Shown: positions 17,636 to 25,531 of the stretch, piece by piece
Layout: each line of letters starts with the position of its first letter
How positions within the stretch are numbered: the stretch's first letter is position 1
Source: Treponema bryantii
Lineage (GTDB): Bacteria; Spirochaetota; Spirochaetia; Treponematales; Treponemataceae
Reading direction: 5' to 3'
Assembly (NCBI RefSeq): GCF_900111035.1
Contig: NZ_FOFU01000006.1
Coordinates: forward strand, 62,001-126,000
DNA length: 64,000 bases
Made by a program: the position numbers and the translations under genes
Notes under the pieces: generated by a model
Seen by the model: the letters and a program-made list of their open reading frames with translations, nothing else
Told to the model about the DNA's origin: nothing
Databases searched by the model: none

Positions 17636-18922
17636 ATGGAAAAAAAAATTACTAACGACAGGGTAATGCTGGATGGACTTTCAATGCATATTATTGCATC
17701 TGTCAAAATCAAAGGCTGTACAGATGTTAATAATTTAAAAACTGCAATTAATTACAGTGTAAACAGATTTGAAAGTTTAAGAAGCCGTGTTGAAAGAAAA
17801 TCAGATGGACAAGCTTATTTTATTTATAATGGAGAAAAGGCAAATCCAAGTATTGAAGTAAGAAACTATCATACTGATTTACAGACATTAACTAACGAAC
17901 AGTCAAAAACTCCATTCCGATTTGATAAAGGAGAAATGATTCGCTTTATCATTGAAGATTTAGATGGATATATGAATATAAGAATGATTGAGCATCACTT
18001 AGGTGGTGACGGAAAATCAGTCTTAATGTTGTTCGATGAAATTATAAAAAATCTTGATGCAATAGAAAATGGAACTTTCGAAAACGAAGATAAACCAGTT
18101 TTCCCACATAATGTAGTTACTCAAAAATATATTGAAAATAATATTCCTCTTCCAGATTCTCTTAAAAATACTTTAGTTTCTTTTAATAAAATGTGGAAAC
18201 AGAATAATACAATATTTACAAACGAAGATTACTTAAACATTTTTGATAAATACTGGTCTAAAAATAAAAAAAGTGTAAAAACATTGAAGGTTGATCAAAA
18301 AGAAATGACAAAATTGGTCAGCATAAGTAAAAAGTATAAAGTAAGTATCAACAGTATTTTAATGACAACTGCAGCAAAAGTTTTTGCCCGTAATGAAAAG
18401 CTAACTGTTGTTGCAGATGGCTTACCTGAAATGAGAGAAGGAATGGGCAATTATTCAGGTGGATTTGGTGTAGATACTTTCTATGATGAGACAAAAACCT
18501 TCTGGGAAAATGCAACTTCTATTCATAAAAACGTACATGCTATTTTGCAGGATAAAAAAAATATTATTTTTTCTTGGGCAATGAATAATTTGCTTGATGC
18601 AAGCTTATATGACGCAATATGTTTTGAATCAACTGGATGTTACAAAAATGAAATTGCTGCAAAATATAATGCAATATTTTCAACAAAAAGACGTCCTTTC
18701 TTAATTAGTAACATAGGAAGAGCTACTTTTTCTGAGACAAGTAAAGTAAAAGTAGAAGAAATGGAAGTTTCTTCACCAATGCAGACTAATTTTGATTGCA
18801 GCTTATGTGTAATTACTGTTAATGGAATAATGAATATCGTAATGGAATATAATAAAGATGCAGCATTTGATTATGAATCAATGTTAAAAAATATTGAAGA
18901 TCAGATAAAACATCTTGCATAA
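17636..18922 (+). CDS. Condensation-domain-like acyltransferase (CoA-dependent acyltransferase superfamily)
   Basis: 428 residues carrying the catalytic motif HHLGGDG (His120-His121...Asp125-Gly126), an exact match to HHxxxDG of condensation and CoA-dependent acyltransferase domains. No carrier-protein, adenylation or other NRPS domain is attached or nearby, so it is a stand-alone enzyme, probably transferring an acyl group to an alcohol or amine. The second family motif (DFGWG) is not evident. A strong AAAGGAGATG site precedes the ATG. A GNAT gene follows after 16 bases. Codons are more AT-rich than in the flanking gyrase genes, suggesting later insertion between gyrB and gyrA. Substrate unknown. 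Confidence 0.75.
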   Translation: MEKKITNDRVMLDGLSMHIIASVKIKGCTDVNNLKTAINYSVNRFESLRSRVERKSDGQAYFIYNGEKANPSIEVRNYHTDLQTLTNEQSKTPFRFDKGEMIRFIIEDLDGYMNIRMIEHHLGGDGKSVLMLFDEIIKNLDAIENGTFENEDKPVFPHNVVTQKYIENNIPLPDSLKNTLVSFNKMWKQNNTIFTNEDYLNIFDKYWSKNKKSVKTLKVDQKEMTKLVSISKKYKVSINSILMTTAAKVFARNEKLTVVADGLPEMREGMGNYSGGFGVDTFYDETKTFWENATSIHKNVHAILQDKKNIIFSWAMNNLLDASLYDAICFESTGCYKNEIAAKYNAIFSTKRRPFLISNIGRATFSETSKVKVEEMEVSSPMQTNFDCSLCVITVNGIMNIVMEYNKDAAFDYESMLKNIEDQIKHLA

Positions 18923-18938
18923 AATTCTGGAGTAACAA

Positions 18939-19463
18939 ATGAAAAAAGTAGAATTACCTGTATTAGAAACTTCTCGTTTAATCTTACGTCCTCTTTCTGT
19001 AGATGATTTAAATGCAGTTTTTAAATGGACAGGTGATCCTAGAGTAAACAAATTCATGATCTATCCTCTTTATAAAAGTCCTGAAGATGGTCGTGAATGG
19101 TTGTCTCATCTTTATGAAAATGAAAAGAACATAGATTATGGATTTGTTTACAAAGAAACAGGCGAGCTGATTGGAAGTGGTGGAATGTACTATCATGAAG
19201 ATATAGACACCTGGAGAATAGGTTATAACCTTGTATGTGATTACTGGAAGAAAGGTCTTACAGTTGAAGCAATGGAAAAAATAATTGAATACGGTCGAAG
19301 CAAATTTGATATCAAAATTATTGATGGAGAATTCTGTGTAGACAATTATGGCTCTCGTCGTGTAATGGAAAAACTCGGTATGTCTTATTATCAGGATGCT
19401 GAATATTCAAAACTCGACGGTAGCCAGACTTTTAAGGCCAAATTATACAGAAAAGTATTATAA
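18939..19463 (+). CDS. GNAT family N-acetyltransferase (RimJ/RimL type)
   Basis: 174 residues. It begins with the typical LETSRLILRPLSVDDLNAVFKWTGDP of the RimJ/RimL group (shown only as its family opening LETSRLILRPL). The acetyl-CoA-binding strand-helix IGYNLVCDYWKKGLTVEAM lies at about 90-108 and the C-terminal NYGSRRVMEKLGM at about 138-150. It probably acetylates an amine; the substrate is unknown. It lies 16 bases after the condensation-like gene and is probably its operon partner. Confidence 0.88.
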   Translation: MKKVELPVLETSRLILRPLSVDDLNAVFKWTGDPRVNKFMIYPLYKSPEDGREWLSHLYENEKNIDYGFVYKETGELIGSGGMYYHEDIDTWRIGYNLVCDYWKKGLTVEAMEKIIEYGRSKFDIKIIDGEFCVDNYGSRRVMEKLGMSYYQDAEYSKLDGSQTFKAKLYRKVL

Positions 19464-19465
19464 AT

Positions 19466-19525
19466 CATAACTACCACTCATTAGTTATGGCAATTAAAGA
19501 CTAAAACTTAAAAAAATGCTATAAT
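19466..19525 (+). promoter_or_regulatory. gyrA promoter with upstream inverted repeat
   Basis: The inverted repeat CATAACTA-ccactcat-TAGTTATG (19466-19489) starts three bases after the GNAT stop. A perfect -10 TATAAT follows at 19520-19525. The transcription start would fall near 19532, about 30 bases before the gyrA ATG. The -35 is weak. Confidence 0.55.
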
Positions 19526-19561
19526 TGTACGATTATTTAAGTTACTTCATTGGAGAAGACG

Positions 19562-22072
19562 ATGGAAGAAATCAAAACTGCCGAAGGTGGCTCTCTCATT
19601 AAAATCCCGATTGAGGATGAAGTTAAGCAGGCTTATATTGACTACTCAATGTCTGTAATTGTTCAGCGTGCTTTGCCTGACGTTCGTGATGGTCTTAAGC
19701 CTGTACATAGACGTATTATGTACGCTATGGATACTCTTCATCTTGCAAGCGGTGGAAAGACAAAAAAATGTGCTACCATCGTTGGTGAAGTTTTGGGACA
19801 CTACCATCCACATGGAGATGCTTCTGTATATGATGCTCTTGTTCGTCTTGGACAGGATTTTGCTCAGAGATATACAACAGTAACTCCACAGGGAAACTTC
19901 GGTACAATCGCCGGTGACCCTCCGGCCGCTTACCGATACACTGAGGCTAAGATGTCGAAGATCACCGAAGAGATGACAAGCGACATCAACAAGAACACCG
20001 TCGACATGATTCGCAACTTTGATGATACCTGCGACGAACCTGCAGTTCTTCCTTCAAAGTTCCCATTCCTTCTTTGTAACGGTACAACTGGTATTGCCGT
20101 TGGTATGGCAACAAACATGCCGACACATAATCTCCGTGAAGTAGCAGATGCAATTTGTGCTTACATCGATAATACTGAGATTTCTGTTGAAGAACTCATG
20201 CATTATATTAAGGGACCAGACTTCCCGACCGGCGGTATTATTTACGGTACAGCTGGAATCAAAAAAGCATATACAACAGGACGCGGTAAAATTGTTATCC
20301 GTTCAAAGTTCACAATTGAAACTGATAAACGCGGAAAGGAATCAATCGTATTTACAGAAGTTCCTTATGGCGTAAATACAACAAATATTATCCGTCGTAT
20401 CAAAGAGCTTGTTCGCGATAAGCAGATCGACGGTGTTGTAAATGCAAACGATGAATCTTCAGACCGTTCAGGTATGCGCCTTGTAGTTGATCTTAAAAAA
20501 GGAGCAATTACAAAGATCGTTTTGAATCAGCTTTTTGCTAAAACTGATTTGCAGTCAAACTTTGGTGTAATCAATCTTGCACTTGTTCCACAGGTAAAAG
20601 AAGGAGCTCCACGCTATGATGAGCCTGGCATGCTTACATTGCCTCCAACTTATCTTAAACCGGAAGTTCTTACACTCAAGCAGCTTATCCAGCACTTTGT
20701 AAATCACCGCGACGAAGTTATTACACGCCGTACAATTTATGATTTAAAAGTTGCAAAACACCGCATGCACATTTTGGAAGCTCTGATTACTGCAATCAAT
20801 AACATTGATGAAGTTATCCAGATTATCAAGAGCTCTGAAAATACAGAGGATGCAAAACTTAAACTCGAGAAGAGATTCAATTTTGATGATGAGCAGGCAC
20901 AGGCAATTGTTGATATGCAGCTCAAGCGCCTCACACATCTGCTTATCGAAGATCTTCAGAAAGAGATTAAAGAACTTCAGGCACTCATTGATTACCTCGA
21001 AGGACTTCTTGCTGATCACAACAAGATTCTTGGACTTATCAAAGACGAGACTCGCAGCCTTGCAGAAAAGTATGGTGATGACCGCCGTACAGAAATCGTT
21101 GCAAGCGAAGTTGAACAGATCAATGTTGAAGACATGATTAAAGATGAGGACATGGTTGTTATGATTTCCCGTATGGGTTACATCAAGCGTGTTCCAGCTG
21201 ATAAATACAAAAAGCAGGGTAGGGGAGGAACCGGAAGTAACGGTACCAACCTTATTGATGATGACTACGTTAATCAGTTGTTCATCGGTTCTACAAAGGA
21301 ACATCTGTTATTCATAACTAACTTAGGCCGTGCTTACTGGATGAAGATTCATGAGATTCCGGAAAGTGAAAAGGCTGCCCGTGGTGCTCATATCAAGGGA
21401 CTTCTTCAGGTTGGACCGGATGAGGAAATTACAACTGTAGTTTCACTCAAAGAGTTCTCAGAAGATCTGTTCCTGTTCATGACAACTTCACAGGGTGTTG
21501 TTAAGAAGGTTCGTTCTACAGAATTCCAGAATGCTAAAACACGCGGTATCATCGGTATTAAACTTAATGATAACGATAAGCTTATCAGTGCAATTCCAAC
21601 AACAGGTAATTCTGAAGTTATGTTGATTTCTCGCCGTGGTAAGGCCCTCCGTATCACAGAAGATTCTGTTCGTCTGATGGGACGTGCAAGCTGCGGTATT
21701 AAGGGAATGAAGCTTTCTGAAGGTGATGAGATCGCTGCAGCTGTAAAAGTTGAACCAGATGCAAATATGATTCTTCTTACAGAAAAGGGTGTTGGAAAGA
21801 GAATTTCATTCGACCTGTATTCAGTTCATGGACGTGGAACAGGTGGACAGAGAATCTTTGGTAACACTGAATCTAAGGGTGAAATCATCGGTGCCATCAA
21901 CGTTAAAGATAAAGATGAAGTTGTATGTATGACCAGCCAGGGTAAGACACTGCGCTTTAAGGCAACAGACATTAAGGAACAGGGAACAGGAGCTTCTGGT
22001 GTAAACGTTGTTCGTGTTACTGAACCAGACTTCATTGTGGGTCTTGATAAAGTTCAGGCTGACGAAGACTAA
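19562..22072 (+). CDS. gyrA: DNA gyrase subunit A
   Basis: 836 residues; the DNA-cleaving half of gyrase. The catalytic tyrosine lies in AAYRYTEAKMS (Tyr about 131), the quinolone-pocket region HPHGDASVYDAL is normal, and the C-terminal beta-pinwheel carries a GyrA box QGRGGTG (about 556). An upstream in-frame TTG at 19550 would add four residues, but GGAG (19552-19555) lies seven bases before the ATG at 19562 and overlaps the longer version, so the ATG is chosen. The next 1.2 kb is non-coding. Confidence 0.98.
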   Translation: MEEIKTAEGGSLIKIPIEDEVKQAYIDYSMSVIVQRALPDVRDGLKPVHRRIMYAMDTLHLASGGKTKKCATIVGEVLGHYHPHGDASVYDALVRLGQDFAQRYTTVTPQGNFGTIAGDPPAAYRYTEAKMSKITEEMTSDINKNTVDMIRNFDDTCDEPAVLPSKFPFLLCNGTTGIAVGMATNMPTHNLREVADAICAYIDNTEISVEELMHYIKGPDFPTGGIIYGTAGIKKAYTTGRGKIVIRSKFTIETDKRGKESIVFTEVPYGVNTTNIIRRIKELVRDKQIDGVVNANDESSDRSGMRLVVDLKKGAITKIVLNQLFAKTDLQSNFGVINLALVPQVKEGAPRYDEPGMLTLPPTYLKPEVLTLKQLIQHFVNHRDEVITRRTIYDLKVAKHRMHILEALITAINNIDEVIQIIKSSENTEDAKLKLEKRFNFDDEQAQAIVDMQLKRLTHLLIEDLQKEIKELQALIDYLEGLLADHNKILGLIKDETRSLAEKYGDDRRTEIVASEVEQINVEDMIKDEDMVVMISRMGYIKRVPADKYKKQGRGGTGSNGTNLIDDDYVNQLFIGSTKEHLLFITNLGRAYWMKIHEIPESEKAARGAHIKGLLQVGPDEEITTVVSLKEFSEDLFLFMTTSQGVVKKVRSTEFQNAKTRGIIGIKLNDNDKLISAIPTTGNSEVMLISRRGKALRITEDSVRLMGRASCGIKGMKLSEGDEIAAAVKVEPDANMILLTEKGVGKRISFDLYSVHGRGTGGQRIFGNTESKGEIIGAINVKDKDEVVCMTSQGKTLRFKATDIKEQGTGASGVNVVRVTEPDFIVGLDKVQADED

Positions 22073-22082
22073 TTAAAGATAT

Positions 22083-22123
22083 CTAACAAACGAAAGTTAG
22101 TTTAGATACCTAACAATCGTTAG
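22083..22123. promoter_or_regulatory. Pair of CTAAC/GTTAG palindromes after gyrA
   Basis: CTAAC-aaacgaaa-GTTAG (22083-22100) and CTAAC-aatc-GTTAG (22110-22123) are back to back starting 11 bases after the gyrA stop. They share arms with the palindrome upstream of gyrB. Could be protein sites or weak hairpins; no T run follows the first, while the second is followed by AGAAAAATATTTTTT. Confidence 0.4.
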
Positions 22124-22179
22124 TTAGAAAAATATTTTTTATTATTGACAAAATGATTTTTTTGTTTAATAATTATTAC

Positions 22180-22276
22180 AAGGGTATGAGCTAATATCAG
22201 AAAGTTTTAGTTCTAGGGTGAAAATATATATACATCAGGCAAACGGCTGACCAATAATTCTGGTCAGCCGTTTTTG
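22180..22276 (+). ncRNA. Candidate small RNA between gyrA and the parS-like array
   Basis: TTGACA (22145-22150), a 16-17 base spacer and TAATAA/AATAAT (22167-22173) form a good promoter, predicting a start near 22180. A perfect terminator ends about 97 bases later. No credible reading frame lies between (only tiny frames such as ATG-AGC-TAA). The transcript would run into the first parS-like site. Its function is unknown; it could also be a remnant promoter. Confidence 0.45.
22241..22276 (+). terminator. Strong rho-independent terminator
   Basis: Perfect 13-base arms AAACGGCTGACCA / TGGTCAGCCGTTT with a 7-base loop and a T run. It ends either the candidate small RNA or gyrA read-through. The T run overlaps the first parS-like site. 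Confidence 0.9.
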
Positions 22277-22981
22277 TTTCACGTGAAAAAACATAAATAT
22301 AAGTTATCCACATTATCAACAAGTTATCCACATTTTTAAAAAATTGTGGATAAGTCTGTGGGTATGTGGATAAGTTTCATGTGAAACATTTTTTAGTAAA
22401 AAGTTAATGACTAGAGTTTGAACAACCGCTTAGTATTATTACTTATCAATATAAGAATCCTTTATATTTCTATTTGCTTAGAAATTTCTTTACTTAGGAA
22501 AAAGATAAATAAATATTTAAAAGTGTTTCATGTGAAACACCAGAATAACAAATATCAATTATTTTATAAAATCAGAGTAGGGTAGGGGAGTAGTATTTTA
22601 AGTTTCACGTAGAACATTGATACCCAATGAATAAAAAGATTATTCAATGTTAGATCAGTGTTTCATGTGAAACAATCCTTTAAATTGATTAATTCTCAAA
22701 ATAAAAAATATATCGAAATCATTATAAAATAATATATTGTATCTTTAGACATATTTAATAATATAATTGAATTATCACATAAATAGATTAATAGATTGTT
22801 TCATGTGAAACATATTATTCTAGATCTCTGAAAAAACTGGTAAATCTTATAAAATATAATAGCTGATTATACACGAAAGGTTAGATAATAGATTTAGTAA
22901 TGTTTCATGTGAAACATCCCATTATGGCTGGTATAACAAATAAAATCCTATAAATAGCTTATATATGTTTCATGTGAAACA
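22275..22981. repeat. Array of eight parS-like sites
   Basis: Copies of the ParB site consensus TGTTTCACGTGAAACA. Starts: 22275 (15/16, CACG centre), 22373 (14/16), 22524, 22659, 22797, 22901, 22966 (each TGTTTCATGTGAAACA, 15/16) and 22601 (13/16, CACG centre). Six carry CATG in the centre instead of CACG and all six point the same way. Spacing is irregular, 58-151 bases. No parA or parB gene is in the window. Confidence 0.8.
22304..22373. other. DnaA-box cluster, candidate oriC
   Basis: Within 70 bases: TTATCCACA (22304), TTATCAACA (22313), TTATCCACA (22324), TGTGGATAA (22345), degenerate TGTGGGTAT (22357) and TGTGGATAA (22365). Four are perfect consensus boxes, two on each strand, facing each other. 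AT-rich DNA follows. The last box abuts a parS-like site. Origin function is inferred from box density and nearness to dnaA/gyr genes. Confidence 0.75.
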
Positions 22982-22994
22982 AAAAGTGGTTTAT

Positions 22995-23052
22995 GACCGT
23001 TCGTTAGGTTTAAAAACTAATAAACGGTCGTAATTCATTAAAAATAATGAAT
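22995..23052. repeat. Two inverted repeats after the parS-like array
   Basis: GACCGTT (22995-23001) pairs with AACGGTC (23023-23029), with inner TTAG/CTAA arms. ATTCATTA-aaaa-TAATGAAT (23033-23052) follows at once. Neither has a T run, so cruciform or protein-binding roles are more likely than termination. Confidence 0.45.
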
Positions 23053-23207
23053 GTTCGGTTGTTTATTTTAATTATTATCCGAAAAAGAGTAATGTTTTAC
23101 AGAAGTATTGGAAATAAAATAGGTTTATGAAAATATATCCATATTTCAGGATTATTCAGGTTTTTTGTTCAAAGATATCTGGATTTAAGAATAAAATAAT
23201 TAAATAT

Positions 23208-23254
23208 TAAAAAAATTGGCATTTAGATATCTTTATTAAAATATCTAAATGCCA
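23208..23254 (-). terminator. Terminator of the GH43-GNAT transcript
   Basis: Perfect 14-base arms TGGCATTTAGATAT / ATATCTAAATGCCA with a 10-base loop. Read on the minus strand the hairpin is followed by ATTTTTTTAAT, 50 bases after the GNAT stop. Confidence 0.8.
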
Positions 23255-23303
23255 GAAATATAATTATTTGAATAATTATGTATTTTGTGTAAATAAGACT
23301 TAT

Positions 23304-23804
23304 TTATTCAGAAAGTCTCTTTTCTCTCAGTTCAAAGCGTCCTTTTCTCCAGTCTGCGTAACCAGTAACAGAATATCCGGCTTTATTATAGAGTTTTTGA
23401 GAATAAGGGTTCAAAGTATAGCAATCCAGGCGGATAGATTCATATCCTTCTGATTTACATAGATTTTCAATATATTTGAGTGTTTTAGCTGCAATTCCCT
23501 GGTTCTGAAACGCTGGATTTACACAAAGACGATGTATTACATTAAACTTTGCATCTGGCCAGTTCCATTTACCATTTATATATTCTTCATCACATTCTTC
23601 GCTTAAAACAAAGCAAACTGCGATTTTCTGGTCTTTAATTCCAACATACATCTGCTGTTTTTCTATATCTTCAGCTAAAATCTGTTTATCTGGATATATT
23701 TCATCCCATTGATGAATACCTGCAGTTTCCATTGTATTTATAGCGTTAGAGTATAGAGAATATATTTCATCCAGTTGATTTAATTGTGCTTTATAGTATT
23801 CCAA
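23304..23804 (-). CDS. GNAT family N-acetyltransferase
   Basis: About 166 residues of GNAT fold: FNVIHRLCVNPAFQNQGIAAKTL contains the acetyl-CoA loop (QNQGIA), and the C-terminal RLDCYTLNPYSQKLYNKAGY is typical. The frame extends to an ATG at 23867, but that would overlap the GH43 gene by 77 bases. The TTG at 23804 has AAGGAT seven bases upstream and gives a normal N-terminus (LEYYKAQLNQLDEIYSLY), so it is preferred. Overlaps the GH43 stop by 14 bases, implying coupling. Substrate unknown. Confidence 0.8.
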   Translation of the reverse strand: MEYYKAQLNQLDEIYSLYSNAINTMETAGIHQWDEIYPDKQILAEDIEKQQMYVGIKDQKIAVCFVLSEECDEEYINGKWNWPDAKFNVIHRLCVNPAFQNQGIAAKTLKYIENLCKSEGYESIRLDCYTLNPYSQKLYNKAGYSVTGYADWRKGRFELREKRLSE

Positions 23805-25437
23805 TTTCAAAATCCTTAAATATAGCGCTTCCACCGGCTTTTTTAGTGGAATAACAGAATAATGCAAAACGTACGCCTACAAACTGATCCAGAGTATAGC
23901 GAAGTTTTACCGGTTCTCCAAAATCTACATAATTTTGGGTATCTTTATCATAATAACTGAATTGTACGTTTTCTTTTGTATGTTCAAGACAGAATGTGGC
24001 TTTTAGGGTTATTTCAGACGAATCTAAATCTTTTTCTGTGGTAATCACAGGTTCTTCATCATCATAAACACCCATACTCCATGGCGTATATGGAATCTTG
24101 TGTTCTGCTACAATAAGCTTAAGTTTTCCTTCTTTCTTTGTAATTCCAATAAATCCATATTCACCTTCAAGAGCACATAACCCTGCAATATCTCCATCAT
24201 TAAGTTTAGCTGCATCTAAAGTTACATTTCCATAGCAGTTTTCTGTAAAAGTTCGTTGAGTTAAAGTGTTTGCAGCTTTTGTAACATTTATACAGGTTTT
24301 ATCAGTTTTTACACTGAAAACAGAAGGTACAACGTTTACAAGTTCTTTGTTTGGAATATGATTCCATTGCCAGGCTGGATTCGTAAAATCATTACTATAA
24401 AGTTCTTTGTATTCATAGTCTGGTCGATTATCCGGAACATTTATCTGTCGTGGTGCAAATCCGGCCGCTCCAAACACAGGAAAATCATCAACAAACTTTA
24501 CAGGTACTAAAACCGGGATTCTTCCTAAAGCTCCGTGGTCTTGAAACAGAATTCCATACCAGTTTCCGTTGTTAGCCTGGACAATACCGCCCTGAGCAAC
24601 TCCACTGTTCCAGTCTGCTAGATCTGAACATAAAACATCTTTTCCTGTGTAAGGACCTTCAATTTTATCAGAAACAAAGCAGGCTTCGGTACGCATTTTG
24701 CCTTTTGGCATGTGAATAAAGAAGATGTAGTATTTTCCGTTTATCTTATAAATATGGCTTCCTTCGTAGCCTAAAATGACATTTTCAGGGTTATCTCGAA
24801 TGATTGTTTTGTTAATTCCACCGATTTTAGGTCCACTCAGATCTTCCTTCATTTCGGTAAGATTTATGTTCATATTTCCACTTACACAGTAGATTTTTCC
24901 ATCCTCATCAAATAGCAGCGACATATCATGATAAAAGCCGCTTATTTCAGATTTATGCCACGGGCCTTCGATTTTATCTGCTGTATACAAATATGTCTTG
25001 TGAGTATCGTTTGCAACAAAAGTGATATAGAATTTGCCGTTGTGGTAACGAAGGCAGGCGGCCCACATACCCTTTCCGTAAACACCTTTATTATCCTTTA
25101 GGGTTTGTCCTGGAGTCGGTTCAAGTTCGTCAAATACATATGCTGCATGCTCCCAGTCTACAAGATTATATGAGCGTAGAATTACGCAGCCCGGCATATA
25201 GTGCATTGTTGTGCTTACCATGTAATAGGTGTCGTCTACACGGATGATATCCGGATCCGGGAAATCTGCTGGGATAATATACGAGGAAGCTGTTTTCATA
25301 ACCTGACTTTCGGTAGTTTCTAAAGTTGTAGTTTTTTTGATATTCATTTTTCTGTTCCTTACGAGTGGTAGTATTGATAGCAGAATAATTCCGACTGTTG
25401 TAATTAACAATCGGTAGTTTTTATGAAAAAGTTTCAT
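23791..25437 (-). CDS. Glycoside hydrolase family 43 (beta-xylosidase/arabinofuranosidase type)
   Basis: 548 residues. The five-bladed GH43 domain (about 50-330) has the catalytic base in FPDPDIIRVDDTYYM (Asp about 59-61), the pKa-modulating Asp in FYHDMSLLFDEDG and the acid Glu in YEGSHIYK. A C-terminal beta-sandwich (about 345-548) is typical of xylosidases. The first 30 residues form a membrane anchor or signal (LLITTVGIILLSILPLV), placing the enzyme outside the cytoplasm. However, the ATG at 25347 (Met31) has the better ribosome site (AAGGAAC), so a cytoplasmic form may also be made. Fits plant-polysaccharide degradation in a gut or rumen treponeme. Confidence 0.9.
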   Translation of the reverse strand: MKLFHKNYRLLITTVGIILLSILPLVRNRKMNIKKTTTLETTESQVMKTASSYIIPADFPDPDIIRVDDTYYMVSTTMHYMPGCVILRSYNLVDWEHAAYVFDELEPTPGQTLKDNKGVYGKGMWAACLRYHNGKFYITFVANDTHKTYLYTADKIEGPWHKSEISGFYHDMSLLFDEDGKIYCVSGNMNINLTEMKEDLSGPKIGGINKTIIRDNPENVILGYEGSHIYKINGKYYIFFIHMPKGKMRTEACFVSDKIEGPYTGKDVLCSDLADWNSGVAQGGIVQANNGNWYGILFQDHGALGRIPVLVPVKFVDDFPVFGAAGFAPRQINVPDNRPDYEYKELYSNDFTNPAWQWNHIPNKELVNVVPSVFSVKTDKTCINVTKAANTLTQRTFTENCYGNVTLDAAKLNDGDIAGLCALEGEYGFIGITKKEGKLKLIVAEHKIPYTPWSMGVYDDEEPVITTEKDLDSSEITLKATFCLEHTKENVQFSYYDKDTQNYVDFGEPVKLRYTLDQFVGVRFALFCYSTKKAGGSAIFKDFEIGIL

Positions 25438-25471
25438 GTTTCTTTTTATAGAATACTGTTAAATAAAAACC

Positions 25472-25500
25472 TTGTAAACTTACTATCGTTAGTTTATTAT
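25472..25500 (+). promoter_or_regulatory. Promoter of the S41-like protease gene
   Basis: TTGTAA, 17-base spacer, TATTAT, ending 31 bases before the start codon. The same promoter with the same spacer recurs upstream of the truncated copy at 26762-26790. A CGTTAG half-palindrome lies in the spacer. Confidence 0.6.
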
Positions 25501-25531
25501 TAGTATACATAAATTTTCTAAGGAGAATGAT

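Larger units (their letters stand above)
22073..23303. other. Long non-coding origin-proximal region
   Basis: 1.2 kb without a supportable gene, the only such stretch here. In order it holds CTAAC/GTTAG palindromes, a promoter-plus-terminator unit, a DnaA-box cluster, an array of eight parS-like sites, long inverted repeats, and the terminator of the minus-strand GNAT gene. Very AT-rich throughout. Each part is listed separately. Confidence 0.85.

Noticed and set aside
20744-21304. 186-codon minus-strand frame inside gyrA
   Set aside because: Shadow of gyrA with biased composition (Cys/Phe/Asn rich) and no ribosome site.
22073-23303. Search for tRNA, CRISPR or small genes in the long intergenic region
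   Set aside because: No cloverleaf, no direct-repeat/spacer array (the parS-like copies have irregular spacing and AT-rich non-unique gaps), and no frame with a start and ribosome site.
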